64,000 bases of DNA from Yersinia vastinensis (GCF_902726565.1 NZ_CACVAF010000008.1:62001-126000), one strand, 5' to 3'. Shown: positions 18,062 through 27,903, numbered from the stretch's first letter. Numbers and translations: made by a program. The notes: generated from the letters alone by a model not told the origin.

Positions 18062-19579
18062 ATGAATAGGCAACAACGAGTAGAAAGCGTCAGTCATTGT
18101 CAGGATAACAGCCCGGCATATCGCCTGTACCAAAATACGTCGAAAGCAAATTTACAGGCGCAAAAGCCCCGTAATCTCAAGATTTGTGATTCTTTAGAAA
18201 ACGCCATTCGTCGTTCCGGACTGCAAGATGGCATGACTATCTCCTTTCATCATGCTTTCCGGGCCGGTGATTTGACCTTAAATCTGGTGATGAATGCCAT
18301 TGCCACTATGGGATTTAAAAACCTGCGTTTGGCTTCTAGTTCTCTAAGCGATTGCCACTCACCACTGGTTGAGCATATCCGTAATGGTGTCGTCAGTGAG
18401 ATATATACCTCCGGTATGCGCGGGCCCTTGGCCGAGGAGATTTCACGCGGGTTATTGGCCAAACCGGTTCAGGTGCATTCTCACGGCGGTCGCGTGAACT
18501 TAATTGAGTCGGGCGAGCTGTCTATTGATGTCGCCTTTATTGGTGTCCCGGCTTGTGACGAGTTTGGCAATACAAATGGTTTCAGCGGTAATGCTTGCTG
18601 TGGTTCTTTGGGCTATGCCCGTGTGGATGCCGAATACGCTGACCGGGTGGTATTGCTGACAGAAGCGTTGATGGCTTACCCCCATCACCCAGCCAGCATC
18701 ACGCAAGATCAAGTTGATTTGATTGTTCAAGTGGAACAGGTGGGAGATGCCGACAAGATTGGCGCGGATACTACCCGGATGACCTCCAACCCGCGCGAAT
18801 TATTGATTGCTCGTCGTGCGGCTGATGTGATTGCGGGGTCTGGCTATTTTGTCGACGGGTTCTCTTTGCAAACCGGCACCGGCGGGGCATCGCTGGCGGT
18901 AACCCGATTCCTTGAAGACAAAATGCTGCGGCGCAACATTACTGCTGCATTTGCGCTTGGTGGTATCACCTCAACGATGGTGGAGCTGCACGAAAAAGGG
19001 CTAATTACCAAACTGCTCGATGTACAAAGTTTTGATAAACAAGCCGCTTCCTCACTGGCGCGTAATCCACGCCATATTGAAATCAGTGCAAACCAATATG
19101 CCAATTTCAGTTCAAAGGGGGCATCCGTTGATCGCTTGGATGTCGTGGTACTCAGTGCGCTGGAAATTGATACCGGTTTCAACGTCAATGTGCTGACTGG
19201 CTCAGACGGCGTATTACGCGGGGCTTCTGGTGGACATTGTGATACGGCGGTAGCTGCTCGGTTGTCGATCATTGTAGCCCCGTTGGTGCGCGGGCGTATT
19301 CCCACACTGGTCAGTGAAGTGACAACCTGCGTGACACCGGGTTCCAGTATTGACATTTTAGTGACCGATCACGGTATAGCGGTGAATCCAGCACGGCCAG
19401 AACTGGCAGAACGCTTACAACAAGCCGGATTGTCAGTAGTGACGATTGACTGGCTCTATCAACGCGCATTGATTCTTACTGGTGCGCCAAAACCTATCAA
19501 ATTCACGGATCGTGTCGTCGCAGTGGTGCGCTATCGCGATGGTTCTGTGATTGACGTTGTTCATCAGATACAGGAGTAG
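18062..19579 (+). CDS. citF: Citrate lyase alpha subunit (citrate CoA-transferase)
   Basis: CoA-transferase of 505 residues that exchanges acetyl for citrate on the acyl carrier protein. Typical stretches are MTISFHHAFRAGDLTLN, QVHSHGGRVNLIESGELSID, GVPACDEFGNTNGFSG and TGGASLAVTRFLEDKM. GAGG 8 nt upstream supports ATG 18062, 3 bp after the citE stop. Length matches E. coli CitF (510). Confidence 0.95.
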   Translation: MNRQQRVESVSHCQDNSPAYRLYQNTSKANLQAQKPRNLKICDSLENAIRRSGLQDGMTISFHHAFRAGDLTLNLVMNAIATMGFKNLRLASSSLSDCHSPLVEHIRNGVVSEIYTSGMRGPLAEEISRGLLAKPVQVHSHGGRVNLIESGELSIDVAFIGVPACDEFGNTNGFSGNACCGSLGYARVDAEYADRVVLLTEALMAYPHHPASITQDQVDLIVQVEQVGDADKIGADTTRMTSNPRELLIARRAADVIAGSGYFVDGFSLQTGTGGASLAVTRFLEDKMLRRNITAAFALGGITSTMVELHEKGLITKLLDVQSFDKQAASSLARNPRHIEISANQYANFSSKGASVDRLDVVVLSALEIDTGFNVNVLTGSDGVLRGASGGHCDTAVAARLSIIVAPLVRGRIPTLVSEVTTCVTPGSSIDILVTDHGIAVNPARPELAERLQQAGLSVVTIDWLYQRALILTGAPKPIKFTDRVVAVVRYRDGSVIDVVHQIQE

Positions 19580-19582
19580 ACG

Positions 19583-20131
19583 ATGAACACACCGTCCCCC
19601 GCATTAGCCGCCAACCGGCCTATTAGTTTACCGGAGTTGCTAACCAGCCGTGAGTCCCGCCAGACACGACAACAGGTCTGGCTGGCGCGCCACCAGGTTG
19701 CGTTGATTTCATTGACGTTGGTGGCTCCCGGTGCCGTAAAAGATAACCCTTTGACACGCAAACTCTTTGCTTTGGCGTGGCAAGCCATTACTGCACTGAG
19801 TGAACAGCAAAATTGGCCAGTGTTACAGCAAGAAGTTTTCCCACTGCCAACCGGTTGTGAGGGGCTGATTGCGGTCGATTTACCGGCTGAACAGGTCAAA
19901 GATGCCGCGCTGTTACTCGAGCTAAAGCACCCGCAGGGCAGGTTATGGGATATCGATGTGCTGGATGCGTCAGGGCGAATTTTATCACGCCGCGATGTGG
20001 GTCTGGCTCCCCGTCGCTGTTTGCTATGCCACCGCCCGGCCAATGTCTGTGCTCGGGCGCAAACCCACAGTATTGATGAACTACTGGCTCAGATGGAGTT
20101 GATGCTTAATGCCGCAACGACAACGCACTGA
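19583..20131 (+). CDS. citX: Apo-citrate lyase phosphoribosyl-dephospho-CoA transferase
   Basis: Enzyme of 182 residues that transfers the prosthetic-group precursor to apo-CitD. The C-terminal family signature is visible: [19 protein letters not shown] followed by RAQTHS. GGAG lies 6 nt before ATG 19583. It overlaps citG by 23 bp. In E. coli the citX and citG gene order is the same. Confidence 0.93.
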   Translation: MNTPSPALAANRPISLPELLTSRESRQTRQQVWLARHQVALISLTLVAPGAVKDNPLTRKLFALAWQAITALSEQQNWPVLQQEVFPLPTGCEGLIAVDLPAEQVKDAALLLELKHPQGRLWDIDVLDASGRILSRRDVGLAPRRCLLCHRPANVCARAQTHSIDELLAQMELMLNAATTTH

Positions 20132-21098
20132 TGACTCTGTGGCTCAACAGCCGCTGCTTTGGTCTGGCCTTGCTGCAATACCGGATTTTACGCAACAGCC
20201 TGATTTCATAAAACATTATGGGTCACTGGCTTATCAGGCGATGCTGGCGGAAGTCAACCTGACCCCGAAACCCGGCTTGGTGGATCGTATTAACTGTGGT
20301 GCACATAAGGATATGGCGCTGCTCGATTTTTATCACAGTGCCGATGCAATAGCACCGTGGCTGCCACGCTTTATAGAGCATGGCATCCATCACTGTGATG
20401 TGCACGGGCAGATGGCACTTAACGGTTTGCGGCCATTAGGAAAGGCCTGTGAAAACAGTATGTTCAATGCCACCGGAGGTGTTAATACCCATAAAGGCAG
20501 TGTTTTTTCTCTGGGGTTAGTCTGTTGTGCTCTTGGCCGGCTAAAAGCACGTATTGAACCTATAAATGCTGAAGCCATTTGTCAGGAAGTGGCCAATTTA
20601 TGTTGTGGGCTGACTGAGCGCGAACTGCGGCAATCTAATCCACAGCAAACTGCAGGCCAGCGCCTGTATTACCATCATGGTTTGACGGGCGCGCGTGGTG
20701 AGGCTGAATCCGGTTTCGCCACCGTGCTAACCCACGCTTTACCCGCGTACCAGCGTTTACTCGCAAAGGGTGCGCAACCCGACCACGCCTTATTGCATAC
20801 CTTGCTGATTTTGATGTCTGTCAATCGAGATACCAATGTGGTTTCCCGTGGCGGTATGGCGGGGTTGCAATGGCTACAACACCAGGCGAACGAGATTCTG
20901 TCTTCACTCTCACCGGCAGGGATGCGTGAGCCTCTCAGCCTGTGGCGGGTGCGAATATTTGACGCCCAATGTATCGCCCGCAACCTCAGCCCTGGCGGCA
21001 GTGCTGATCTGCTGATCCTGACTTGGTTTCTGGCGCAGTTTCCTCATCCACTCCCTCCCCAAAATAATAATGGTGCTATAGGAGTACCTCTATGTTGA
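20109..21098 (+). CDS. citG: Triphosphoribosyl-dephospho-CoA synthase
   Basis: Enzyme of 329 residues that makes the citrate lyase prosthetic-group precursor from ATP and dephospho-CoA. Family motifs [48 protein letters not shown] and [11 protein letters not shown] are present. It is about 35 residues longer at the N-terminus than E. coli CitG (292). The start at 20109 overlaps citX and has GGAG 10 nt upstream. It overlaps citT by 7 bp. Confidence 0.93.
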   Translation: MPQRQRTDDSVAQQPLLWSGLAAIPDFTQQPDFIKHYGSLAYQAMLAEVNLTPKPGLVDRINCGAHKDMALLDFYHSADAIAPWLPRFIEHGIHHCDVHGQMALNGLRPLGKACENSMFNATGGVNTHKGSVFSLGLVCCALGRLKARIEPINAEAICQEVANLCCGLTERELRQSNPQQTAGQRLYYHHGLTGARGEAESGFATVLTHALPAYQRLLAKGAQPDHALLHTLLILMSVNRDTNVVSRGGMAGLQWLQHQANEILSSLSPAGMREPLSLWRVRIFDAQCIARNLSPGGSADLLILTWFLAQFPHPLPPQNNNGAIGVPLC

Positions 21099-22555
21099 AG
21101 TCGCAAGAGAAGTTATGGAAAGCGCTCGCGCCTTTTGTGGTGTTAGCCATTCTGCTATTGATCCCAACCCCAGAAGGGATGCCACCACAAGCTTGGCGCT
21201 ATTTTGCGATTTTTGTCGCCATGATTGTTGGGATGATTTTAGAACCCATTCCGGCCACCGCAATAAGTTTTATCGCGGTGACGATTTGCGTGTTGAGCTC
21301 TGACTGGGTGCTATTCAGTGCCGCTGAAGTGGCTGATGCCAGCTTTAACGGGGGCAAAGAGTCACTGAAATGGGGGCTAGCCGGATTCTCCAGTACCACC
21401 GTCTGGCTCGTCTTCGGGGCATTTATTTTTGCGCTCGGCTATGAGGCCACCGGTCTGGGGCGTCGGATTGCGTTGTTCATGGTGAAATTCATGGGTAAAC
21501 GCACGCTAACACTGGGTTATGCCATTGTTATAATTGATATTCTGTTAGCGCCATTCACACCGTCAAATACCGCGCGTACTGGGGGCACAGTATTTCCGGT
21601 TGTGAAAAACTTGCCCCCTCTGTTTGATTCTTTCCCCAATGATCCGTCTTCACGGCGTATCGGCGGCTATCTGATGTGGATGATGGTGATTGGGACCAGC
21701 ATCAGTTCTTCCATGTTTGTGACTGGCGCGGCGCCTAACGTGCTGGGTATTGAGTTTGTGAATAAAATTGCTGGTGTCCATATCGGTTGGATGCAGTGGT
21801 TTTTGGCATTCCTGCCCGTGGGGCTAATTTTGCTGATCGTCGCACCTTGGCTCTCGTATGTACTGTATAAACCCGGCGTCACCAAAAGTGATGAAGTATC
21901 AGCATGGGCGCAAACGGCACTCACTGAGATGGGAGGGCTGACTCGAAAGGAAGGCATCCTGATTGGCTTGGTGCTGCTGAGTTTGTGTTTATGGGTATTT
22001 GGTGGCAAGTTCATTGATGCGACCGCAGTTGGCTTGTTGGCGGTATCCTTGATGTTGGCTCTGCATGTAGTGTCATGGCGGGATATCACCAAATACTCCA
22101 GTGCTTGGAACACATTAGTCAATCTGGCTACGTTGGTTGTGATGGCTAATGGGTTGACTCGTTCTGGCTTTATTGATTGGTTTGCTACCACTATGAGTAC
22201 CCATCTTGATGGATTCTCACCCAATATGACGGTAGTGGCATTGGTATTGGTTTTCTATTTCTCTCACTACCTGTTCGCCAGCTTGTCGGCCCATACGGCG
22301 ACTATGCTGCCGGTCATTTTGGCGGTAGGTAAAGGGTTGAGTGGGGTGCCGATGGAGCATTTATCCATGCTGCTAGTGCTCTCCATTGGGATCATGGGGG
22401 TTCTTACACCTTACGCCACCGGCCCTGGGGTGATTATCTATGGTTGTGGCTATGTGAAATCGAAAGATTACTGGCGGCTGGGGGGCATCATGGGGGTGTT
22501 CTACATCGCCATGCTGCTGCTGGTGGGGTGGCCAATCATGAGTCTATGGTATTGA
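21092..22555 (+). CDS. citT: Citrate:succinate antiporter CitT
   Basis: Inner-membrane antiporter of 487 residues in the DASS/CitT family, importing citrate in exchange for succinate during anaerobic growth. It is near-collinear with E. coli CitT. Shared stretches include [55 protein letters not shown] and [18 protein letters not shown]. The Shine-Dalgarno TAGGAG is 8 nt before ATG 21092. It is the last gene of the cit operon and ends just before a strong terminator. Confidence 0.95.
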   Translation: MLKSQEKLWKALAPFVVLAILLLIPTPEGMPPQAWRYFAIFVAMIVGMILEPIPATAISFIAVTICVLSSDWVLFSAAEVADASFNGGKESLKWGLAGFSSTTVWLVFGAFIFALGYEATGLGRRIALFMVKFMGKRTLTLGYAIVIIDILLAPFTPSNTARTGGTVFPVVKNLPPLFDSFPNDPSSRRIGGYLMWMMVIGTSISSSMFVTGAAPNVLGIEFVNKIAGVHIGWMQWFLAFLPVGLILLIVAPWLSYVLYKPGVTKSDEVSAWAQTALTEMGGLTRKEGILIGLVLLSLCLWVFGGKFIDATAVGLLAVSLMLALHVVSWRDITKYSSAWNTLVNLATLVVMANGLTRSGFIDWFATTMSTHLDGFSPNMTVVALVLVFYFSHYLFASLSAHTATMLPVILAVGKGLSGVPMEHLSMLLVLSIGIMGVLTPYATGPGVIIYGCGYVKSKDYWRLGGIMGVFYIAMLLLVGWPIMSLWY

Positions 22556-22583
22556 GTTGAAAGTTATTTTTTAATCATTATAC

Positions 22584-22606
22584 GGCGGGCCAATTAGCGG
22601 CCCGCC
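22584..22606. terminator. Shared terminator between citT and the TRAP operon
   Basis: Hairpin with 8-bp arms GGCGGGCC (22584-22591) and GGCCCGCC (22599-22606) around a 7-base loop, placed between two converging operons. Flanking A/T runs on both sides suggest it works in both directions. Confidence 0.78.
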
Positions 22607-22622
22607 TTCAATTATTGCGTTA

Positions 22623-23915
22623 TCAGCCGTTATGAACGCCAAAGACTCTTGGCAACCACAGCGAAATTTCTGGAATATAGGTGACCAACATTAGCACCAG
22701 AAGCAGCGCACCGTAAAACGGCAGCATTGCTTTCACCACTTGCTCGATTTTCTGTTTACTCACCGCACTGGCAACAAACAACACCGATCCGACCGGTGGT
22801 GTAATCAAGCCAATACCCAGATTAATCAGCATAATCATACCGAAATGCACTGGATCAATACCTAATGAGTTCGTGACCGGCATCAAGACTGGCGTCAGGA
22901 TCAAAATCAGTGGTGCCATGTCCATTAGGGTGCCAATCAGCAGCAACATAATATTGATGCACATTAGAATGACGTATTTGTTATCTGAAACTGAGGTAAA
23001 GAAATCAGTGATGCGTTCCGGTAATTGCATATAGGTCATAATGGCACCGAAACTGGCCGCAAAACCGATCAAAATCATTACGATAGTGACGGTTTTTACT
23101 GTGCGGTACATCAGTTTTGGCAATTCTGACCATTTGTAATCACGATAGATAAACATGGTGACAAAAAACGACCATAAACAGGCAATAGCGGCGGATTCTG
23201 TCGCGGTAAATATCCCAGAAAGGATGCCGCCCATGATGATGACGACGGTCATCAGCCCCCACAGAGTATCCACGAATATTTTGAGCGCTTGGCGGAAGGG
23301 TACCCGCTCACCTTTGGGGTAACCGCGCTTATAGGCAAAGCCGACGCACATCAGCATCAAGGTGAAACTGAGCAGCAGGCCCGGCAAAATACCGGCAATA
23401 AACAGTGCCGCGATAGAAACCGTACCGCCAGTTGCCAGTGAGTAAATCACGGAGTTATGGCTAGGAGGCGTCAATATGGCTTGCACCGAGCCACTGGCTG
23501 TCACGGCGGCAGCAAAATCACGCGGATAACCTTTTTTATCCATTTCCGGGATCATGACTGAGCCGATTGAAGCTGTATCTGCAACCGATGACCCTGAAAT
23601 TGCGCCAAAGAATGTTGAGGCAACAATATTCACCAGTGATAGGCCGCCGCGAATAAAACCAACAAAGATATAGGCAAAACTTACCAAGCGTCGCGCGATC
23701 CCACCTTCGGCCATAATGGCGCCAGCCAAAATAAAGAATGGGATAGCCAATAACGAAAATTTGTTTACACCACTGGTAATTTGGATCATGACCGCTTCGA
23801 GTGGCAAATCAATCCAAAATGCACCAGCAATGGCGCTCAACCCCACGGCATAGGCAACCGGGACGCCAATGGCTAACAAAATTGCCAGAGTAAAAACTAA
23901 AATAAATGCATCCAT
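22623..23915 (-). CDS. TRAP transporter large permease (DctM)
   Basis: Inner-membrane protein of 430 residues with about twelve hydrophobic segments, the ion-coupled channel subunit of a tripartite ATP-independent periplasmic transporter. Recognisable DctM stretches include ALLAIPFFILAGAIMAEGGIA, FGAISGSSVADTASIGSVMI and GLITPPVGSVLFV. It is the last gene of a P-Q-M operon and starts 18 bp after dctQ. The solute is not determined; the family carries organic acids, sugar acids and related compounds. Confidence 0.9.
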   Translation of the reverse strand: MDAFILVFTLAILLAIGVPVAYAVGLSAIAGAFWIDLPLEAVMIQITSGVNKFSLLAIPFFILAGAIMAEGGIARRLVSFAYIFVGFIRGGLSLVNIVASTFFGAISGSSVADTASIGSVMIPEMDKKGYPRDFAAAVTASGSVQAILTPPSHNSVIYSLATGGTVSIAALFIAGILPGLLLSFTLMLMCVGFAYKRGYPKGERVPFRQALKIFVDTLWGLMTVVIIMGGILSGIFTATESAAIACLWSFFVTMFIYRDYKWSELPKLMYRTVKTVTIVMILIGFAASFGAIMTYMQLPERITDFFTSVSDNKYVILMCINIMLLLIGTLMDMAPLILILTPVLMPVTNSLGIDPVHFGMIMLINLGIGLITPPVGSVLFVASAVSKQKIEQVVKAMLPFYGALLLVLMLVTYIPEISLWLPRVFGVHNG

Positions 23916-23933
23916 AAGGCAAAAGTCCCCAAA

Positions 23934-24440
23934 TTATGAATTGCCAATCATGACGACCGGGCGGTGGGTCTGCGGGCCAAAAAACAGGCGCTCGATAATA
24001 AAGCACAGCGTAATTGCGGAGCCGATAGGCAGAGGAATATAAGTTTGCCCAGCCGTCAGTAATGGAAATTCAGCCACCGGTTGTGACCAAAGCTCACTGC
24101 ACAAAATGTAGCTGTAAACAAAGATAAATAGGCTTATTGCTGTCATCAGCAAATCAACCAATATCAAGCAGACTTTTTTACCCGCCTCTGAAAGACGGTC
24201 AGTGACCATGCTGACAGCAATATGTGAACCGGAGCGATAACTGGCCGCTGCGCCCACAAACGTAAACGTGACCATGCACAAAATAGCGACGGGTTCAGGC
24301 CAAGATAAGCCATCATTGAGAACATAACGGGCGAATATTCCTATAGGAATAACCGCAACCATGATTATTAAAGCAATACCAGCTACCCAGATTGACAGGC
24401 GATACAAAACATCCATCGTTGATAGATAAAAGCGAGCCAT
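23934..24440 (-). CDS. TRAP transporter small permease (DctQ)
   Basis: Small inner-membrane subunit of 168 residues with four hydrophobic segments (about 15-35, 47-67, 90-110 and 130-152) and the family feature FARYVLNDGLSWPEPVA. ATG at 24440 lacks a strong Shine-Dalgarno; an internal ATG eight codons later is possible. Its place between the binding protein and the large permease is standard. Confidence 0.87.
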   Translation of the reverse strand: MARFYLSTMDVLYRLSIWVAGIALIIMVAVIPIGIFARYVLNDGLSWPEPVAILCMVTFTFVGAAASYRSGSHIAVSMVTDRLSEAGKKVCLILVDLLMTAISLFIFVYSYILCSELWSQPVAEFPLLTAGQTYIPLPIGSAITLCFIIERLFFGPQTHRPVVMIGNS

Positions 24441-24457
24441 AGCGGAGACCTCAGTTC

Positions 24458-24497
24458 ACCCTTTGCCCTTGGTGCCGCAGCATCAAGAACAAAGGGT
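24458..24497. repeat. Stem-loop between dctP and dctQ
   Basis: ACCCTTT (24458-24464) pairs with AAAGGGT (24491-24497), and inside it CTTGGTG can pair with CATCAAG with one mismatch. The hairpin sits in the 101-bp gap after the binding-protein gene, where it could favour higher dctP than dctQM expression. Confidence 0.5.
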
Positions 24498-24541
24498 ATA
24501 TATGTCAGCGACATTAAATAATTAATACCGCCAGAATAGTG

Positions 24542-25519
24542 TTATTCGACAGCGCTGATTTGTTTTATGAGGTCTTGATAATCTTTGCCAAACTCATCGC
24601 GGACTGGCTGGGTGGCTTTGTAATAATAATCATGATCAATCTCATGATATTGCACACCGCCAGCTTTCATTTTGTCATGTGACTGCTGGACGTAGGCTTG
24701 CCACAATACGCGCTGTTCAGCCTGTACTTCTTTAGCCAGTTTTAAAATCGTTTGCTGATCTTCGGGCGATAACTTATCCCACTTGGTTTTAGAATAAAGG
24801 AACAATTCGGGAATAATAAAATGACCACTCAACGTGTAGTTTTTAACGACCGGCAGGTAATTATGGGCAACAAAAGTTGGCTCGTTATTTTCGGTGCCGT
24901 CAATAACGCCAGTTTGCATACCACTGAACACTTCACTCACCCCCATGCTCAGGGAGTTTGCGCCCATTGCTTTTAACGTTGCCAATGCAATTGGACTCCC
25001 CTGAACACGAATTTTCATGCCTTTAAGGTCTTCCGGCTTAACGACTGGTTGCTTGGTTATCAGGTTACGAGTCCCGGCATCCATCCAGCCAAGGAACACC
25101 AATTTTGAATCTTTGTTGTTAGTAATTTTGTCCCCAATTTCTTGACCAATCTTGCCATCAAGGACTTTATGTAAGTGATCTTCGTCGCGGAACATATAAG
25201 GCAGGGTAAAGACACTGATCTCTGGCAAAATAGAGGCAACAGGTGTCATGGATACACGAATAATATCAATAGCCCCCATTTGTGCCTGTTCGATCATTTG
25301 TTTTTCATCACCTAACACGCCCCCAGGGAAAGTTTTGATTTCCAAGCGCCCATCAGTTGCAGCTTTAAGCTTGTCCCCCATATTTTTAACGGCGACAACA
25401 TTGGGATAATCTTTAGGGTGAACATCGGCGGCTTTAATTTGTTGTGCTGAGGCCATTTGGCTAAATAAGATGGCAGAAATAGCCAGGCATAGTGTTGGCA
25501 AAGGCTTAGGGAATTTCAT
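24542..25519 (-). CDS. TRAP transporter periplasmic binding protein (DctP)
   Basis: Secreted binding protein of 325 residues with a signal peptide ending near residue 25 (LFSQMASA/QQ). DctP features are present: GGVLGDEKQMIEQAQMGAID, the substrate-carboxylate arginine in GMKIRVQGSP, and GVIDGTENNEPTF with the conserved Asn. ATG at 25519 has GGAG 8 nt upstream and begins a proper signal peptide; the longer in-frame start runs through a repeat element. The ligand is unknown. A carboxylate would fit the arginine. Confidence 0.9.
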   Translation of the reverse strand: MKFPKPLPTLCLAISAILFSQMASAQQIKAADVHPKDYPNVVAVKNMGDKLKAATDGRLEIKTFPGGVLGDEKQMIEQAQMGAIDIIRVSMTPVASILPEISVFTLPYMFRDEDHLHKVLDGKIGQEIGDKITNNKDSKLVFLGWMDAGTRNLITKQPVVKPEDLKGMKIRVQGSPIALATLKAMGANSLSMGVSEVFSGMQTGVIDGTENNEPTFVAHNYLPVVKNYTLSGHFIIPELFLYSKTKWDKLSPEDQQTILKLAKEVQAEQRVLWQAYVQQSHDKMKAGGVQYHEIDHDYYYKATQPVRDEFGKDYQDLIKQISAVE

Positions 25520-25540
25520 TCGGTCGTCTCCAGAAGTCAC

Positions 25541-25602
25541 TATACCCATCCTACTTGTCGCTGCAGTACTGTTTATCTGCAACTTCAATTACTTTGGGTA
25601 TA
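25541..25602. repeat. Palindromic intergenic element upstream of dctP
   Basis: A 62-bp imperfect palindrome with ends TATACCC (25541-25547) and GGGTATA (25596-25602). Inner arms GCTGCAG and CTGCAAC also pair imperfectly. The right end contains ACTTTGGGTATA, also found at 7883-7894. I take it as a member of a Yersinia intergenic repeat family. It ends 22 bp before the dctP start codon, so it is probably transcribed in the leader. Confidence 0.62.
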
Positions 25603-25957
25603 AAAATAGATAAAAAGGCATCATTTCTAATAGTGGAATCGTTATATCAATGTATATAAAAGGGTTATTCCTTTATCCCTATGTCATTCAACCTAGCGGT
25701 TTATATTCGCTATTAAATTGACCATTATCACAGAAAAAGAAATGTCAGGAACCGCGTTTCAATAATTGTGAAGTGGCATTTCATGAAGGGGTAAAACCCA
25801 ACAAGATCCTGTGCCAGGACGTGACTTGGCAAGCTATCAGAAGAGAGGGCATGTTACTGATAACGTTTCCTGCCAAAAGAACAAGGTGCAGATATTGTGG
25901 CGACGTGGGTTAACAACTACTATAAAAGTCTATGAATCAATATGATTAGGATTATGT
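25603..25957. other. Divergent intergenic region, dctP / phosphopantetheinyl transferase
   Basis: About 355 bp that must hold the promoters of the TRAP operon (minus) and of the plus-strand transferase gene. No ORF with a ribosome-binding site and no RNA gene was seen. Confidence 0.5.
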
Positions 25958-26707
25958 GTGACGTCGGTATTTATCCGTAACTTTACCTTTGCCGCACTGC
26001 CAGCTAGCGGTTTGAATGGGCAGCCACTGTTTCACGGGCTTTTGGCGAAATGTGATTTTGATGTCAATGAATATAGGGATGAACTTTTTGCCGTATATGG
26101 CATTGCGTTTCCTGGTAGCTTACAAAAAGCGGTTGTTAAGCGCAGAGCAGAATATCTGGCTGGGCGCTTTGTCGCTCGACAAGTGCTGAATATGCTGGAA
26201 GTGCGTGACTTTTTGCTGACAAATGGAATAGACCGTGCGCCACAGTGGCCAGTGGGGTTAATTGGCAGTATTAGCCATAATAACCAACGCGCTTTATGTA
26301 CTGCACAAGTTATTACGCCGCGGGTTGACGCCTCAGAGTCAAATTCACACCATCATGGTATTGGTTTGGATATTGAAAGTTTAATTCCTGCCGAAAGAGC
26401 CAAAAATCTGTGGCCGGGTATTCTTAGTGAAGATGAATATCACCATTTTCAAAAGGATCCATTTCCCTTCGAAAAATTATTAACGTTAGCTTTCTCTGCT
26501 AAAGAGAGCTTATTTAAAGCTATTTTCCCACAGTTAGGACGTTATTTTGATTTTCTTGATGCACGGCTACTGAGCTATTCGCTGGATACTGGCCGTTTTG
26601 AGTTACAGTTATTACGGCAATTGAGTGATGAATTCCCTGAAGGGCGTCGTTTTACGGGATGTTTTGTACTCAATGATAGTGATGTTCAAACATTTATTGC
26701 TTACTAA
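25958..26707 (+). CDS. 4'-phosphopantetheinyl transferase, EntD/YbtD type
   Basis: Enzyme of 249 residues that moves phosphopantetheine from CoA onto carrier proteins of siderophore or polyketide synthases. The two family motifs are present: GIGLDIESL (about 131-139, metal-binding Asp) and FSAKESLFKAIFP (about 179-191, with the catalytic K-E pair). The upstream RxxxRxxA-like region, RRAEYLAGRFVARQVL, is also typical. The start is GTG 25958 with AGGA 6 nt upstream. No carrier-protein or synthase gene is nearby. From the literature I recall that YbtD of Y. pestis, needed for yersiniabactin, is likewise encoded away from its synthases; this gene may be the equivalent. Confidence 0.87.
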   Translation: MTSVFIRNFTFAALPASGLNGQPLFHGLLAKCDFDVNEYRDELFAVYGIAFPGSLQKAVVKRRAEYLAGRFVARQVLNMLEVRDFLLTNGIDRAPQWPVGLIGSISHNNQRALCTAQVITPRVDASESNSHHHGIGLDIESLIPAERAKNLWPGILSEDEYHHFQKDPFPFEKLLTLAFSAKESLFKAIFPQLGRYFDFLDARLLSYSLDTGRFELQLLRQLSDEFPEGRRFTGCFVLNDSDVQTFIAY

Positions 26708-26814
26708 TCTTGATGTTAGCACCCCTATAATAAGTTGTAATCTTTTTAAATTGGAAAATTTGATAGGGATAGACTAAATATTTAGCTACCAGCCATATTT
26801 ATTGATAGGACATC

Positions 26815-27717
26815 ATGAAATATATAGTGTTATTGGTTGTTATCTTATGTGTAACCTATGTCCATTTTCGCGGGAAAGTTCGTTATAAGTTTTGGCGTCA
26901 ACTTTCAGACCATTCGACATTTGTTTCACCAATCAATGTCTTCATGTACTTATTTTCTCGAGTACCGACAACACCTTATCTGAAGCAGGATCTTTTCCCT
27001 GAACTCGCTGTTTTACGCGAGAATTGGTTAAAAATTAGGGAGGAGGGAAAGGCATTAATGGATATCCAACAAATAAAAGCATCGGATAAATATAATGATG
27101 CAGGTTTTAATTCTTTTTTTAAAACGGGTTGGAAACGATTTTATTTAAAATGGTATGAAGATAGCCATCCATCGGCAATGACGTTGTGCCCCTATACCAC
27201 TTCATTATTACGAGAGTTACCGTCGGTGAAAGCCGCGATGTTTGCCGAACTGCCTGATGGCAGCCGTCTACCTCGTCACCGAGATCCCTATGCCGGTTCC
27301 TTACGTTACCACTTGGGGTTAATGACACCGAATGACGATCGCTGCTTTATTGATGTGGATGGTACGCTCTACAGTTGGCGCGATGGCGAAGGAATATTGT
27401 TTGATGAGACCTATATCCATTATGCAGAGAACGAGAGTGGGCAGAACCGGCTGATTTTGTTTTGCGATATTGAGCGACCAATGCGCTATCGTTGGGCGCA
27501 ATGGGTTAACCACTGGGTGGGGAGAAACCTAATGACAGCCGCCACTGCACCCAATGAAGAAGGGGATCGCACTGGAGGGGTTAATAAGGCATTTAAATAT
27601 ATCTATGCGGTGCGTAAAGTGGGGAAGCGGCTAAAAGCCTGGAACCGTAGAATTTATTATTTGATTAAATGGCTATTATTTGGCGGTATTGCAGCATTGA
27701 TTTTTTATGCGTTGTAG
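26815..27717 (+). CDS. lpxO: LpxO-like lipid A hydroxylase (aspartyl/asparaginyl beta-hydroxylase family)
   Basis: Membrane-bound Fe(II)/2-oxoglutarate dioxygenase of 300 residues. LpxO adds a 2-hydroxyl to the secondary myristate of lipid A. There are hydrophobic segments at both ends (about 1-16 and 282-300). The metal triad is visible as H155 and D157 in PRHRDPYAG and H202 in YIHYAENE, with R212 in NRLILF as the likely 2-oxoglutarate contact. Length matches Salmonella LpxO (302). ATG at 26815 has AGGA 6 nt upstream. It is monocistronic or follows the transferase gene after 107 bp. Confidence 0.85.
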   Translation: MKYIVLLVVILCVTYVHFRGKVRYKFWRQLSDHSTFVSPINVFMYLFSRVPTTPYLKQDLFPELAVLRENWLKIREEGKALMDIQQIKASDKYNDAGFNSFFKTGWKRFYLKWYEDSHPSAMTLCPYTTSLLRELPSVKAAMFAELPDGSRLPRHRDPYAGSLRYHLGLMTPNDDRCFIDVDGTLYSWRDGEGILFDETYIHYAENESGQNRLILFCDIERPMRYRWAQWVNHWVGRNLMTAATAPNEEGDRTGGVNKAFKYIYAVRKVGKRLKAWNRRIYYLIKWLLFGGIAALIFYAL

Positions 27718-27768
27718 TTTTTACGCTCTGTTATCGCAGTCAGGAAAGAAACCCGGTAATGAAATAGC

Positions 27769-27799
27769 AAAAAGCCCGCTTAAGGAAACTTAAGCGGGC
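27769..27799 (-). terminator. Rho-independent terminator of tRNA-Asn copy 2
   Basis: Perfect 11-bp stem GCCCGCTTAAG/CTTAAGCGGGC (27774-27784 with 27789-27799) around a GAAA loop, followed on the minus strand by five U. It may also serve the plus-strand lpxO gene. Confidence 0.88.
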
Positions 27800-27809
27800 T
27801 TCTCTAATA

Positions 27810-27885
27810 TGGCTCCTCTGACTGGACTCGAACCAGTGACATACGGATTAACAGTCCGCCGTTCTACCGACTGAACTACAGAGGA
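27810..27885 (-). tRNA. tRNA-Asn (anticodon GTT), copy 2
   Basis: Identical over all 76 nt to the copy at 4357-4432, in the same orientation, and sharing the first 18 bp of upstream sequence. The CCA end is encoded. It neighbours mtfA, the same pairing as asnT-mtfA in E. coli. No island is inserted at its 3' end. Confidence 0.97.
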
Positions 27886-27903
27886 ATCGTGTGAACGGGG
27901 CGC

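Noticed and set aside
18844..19356. 170-codon open frame antisense to citF
   Set aside because: It lies entirely opposite the well-conserved citF coding sequence, with no ribosome-binding site; a shadow of codon bias.
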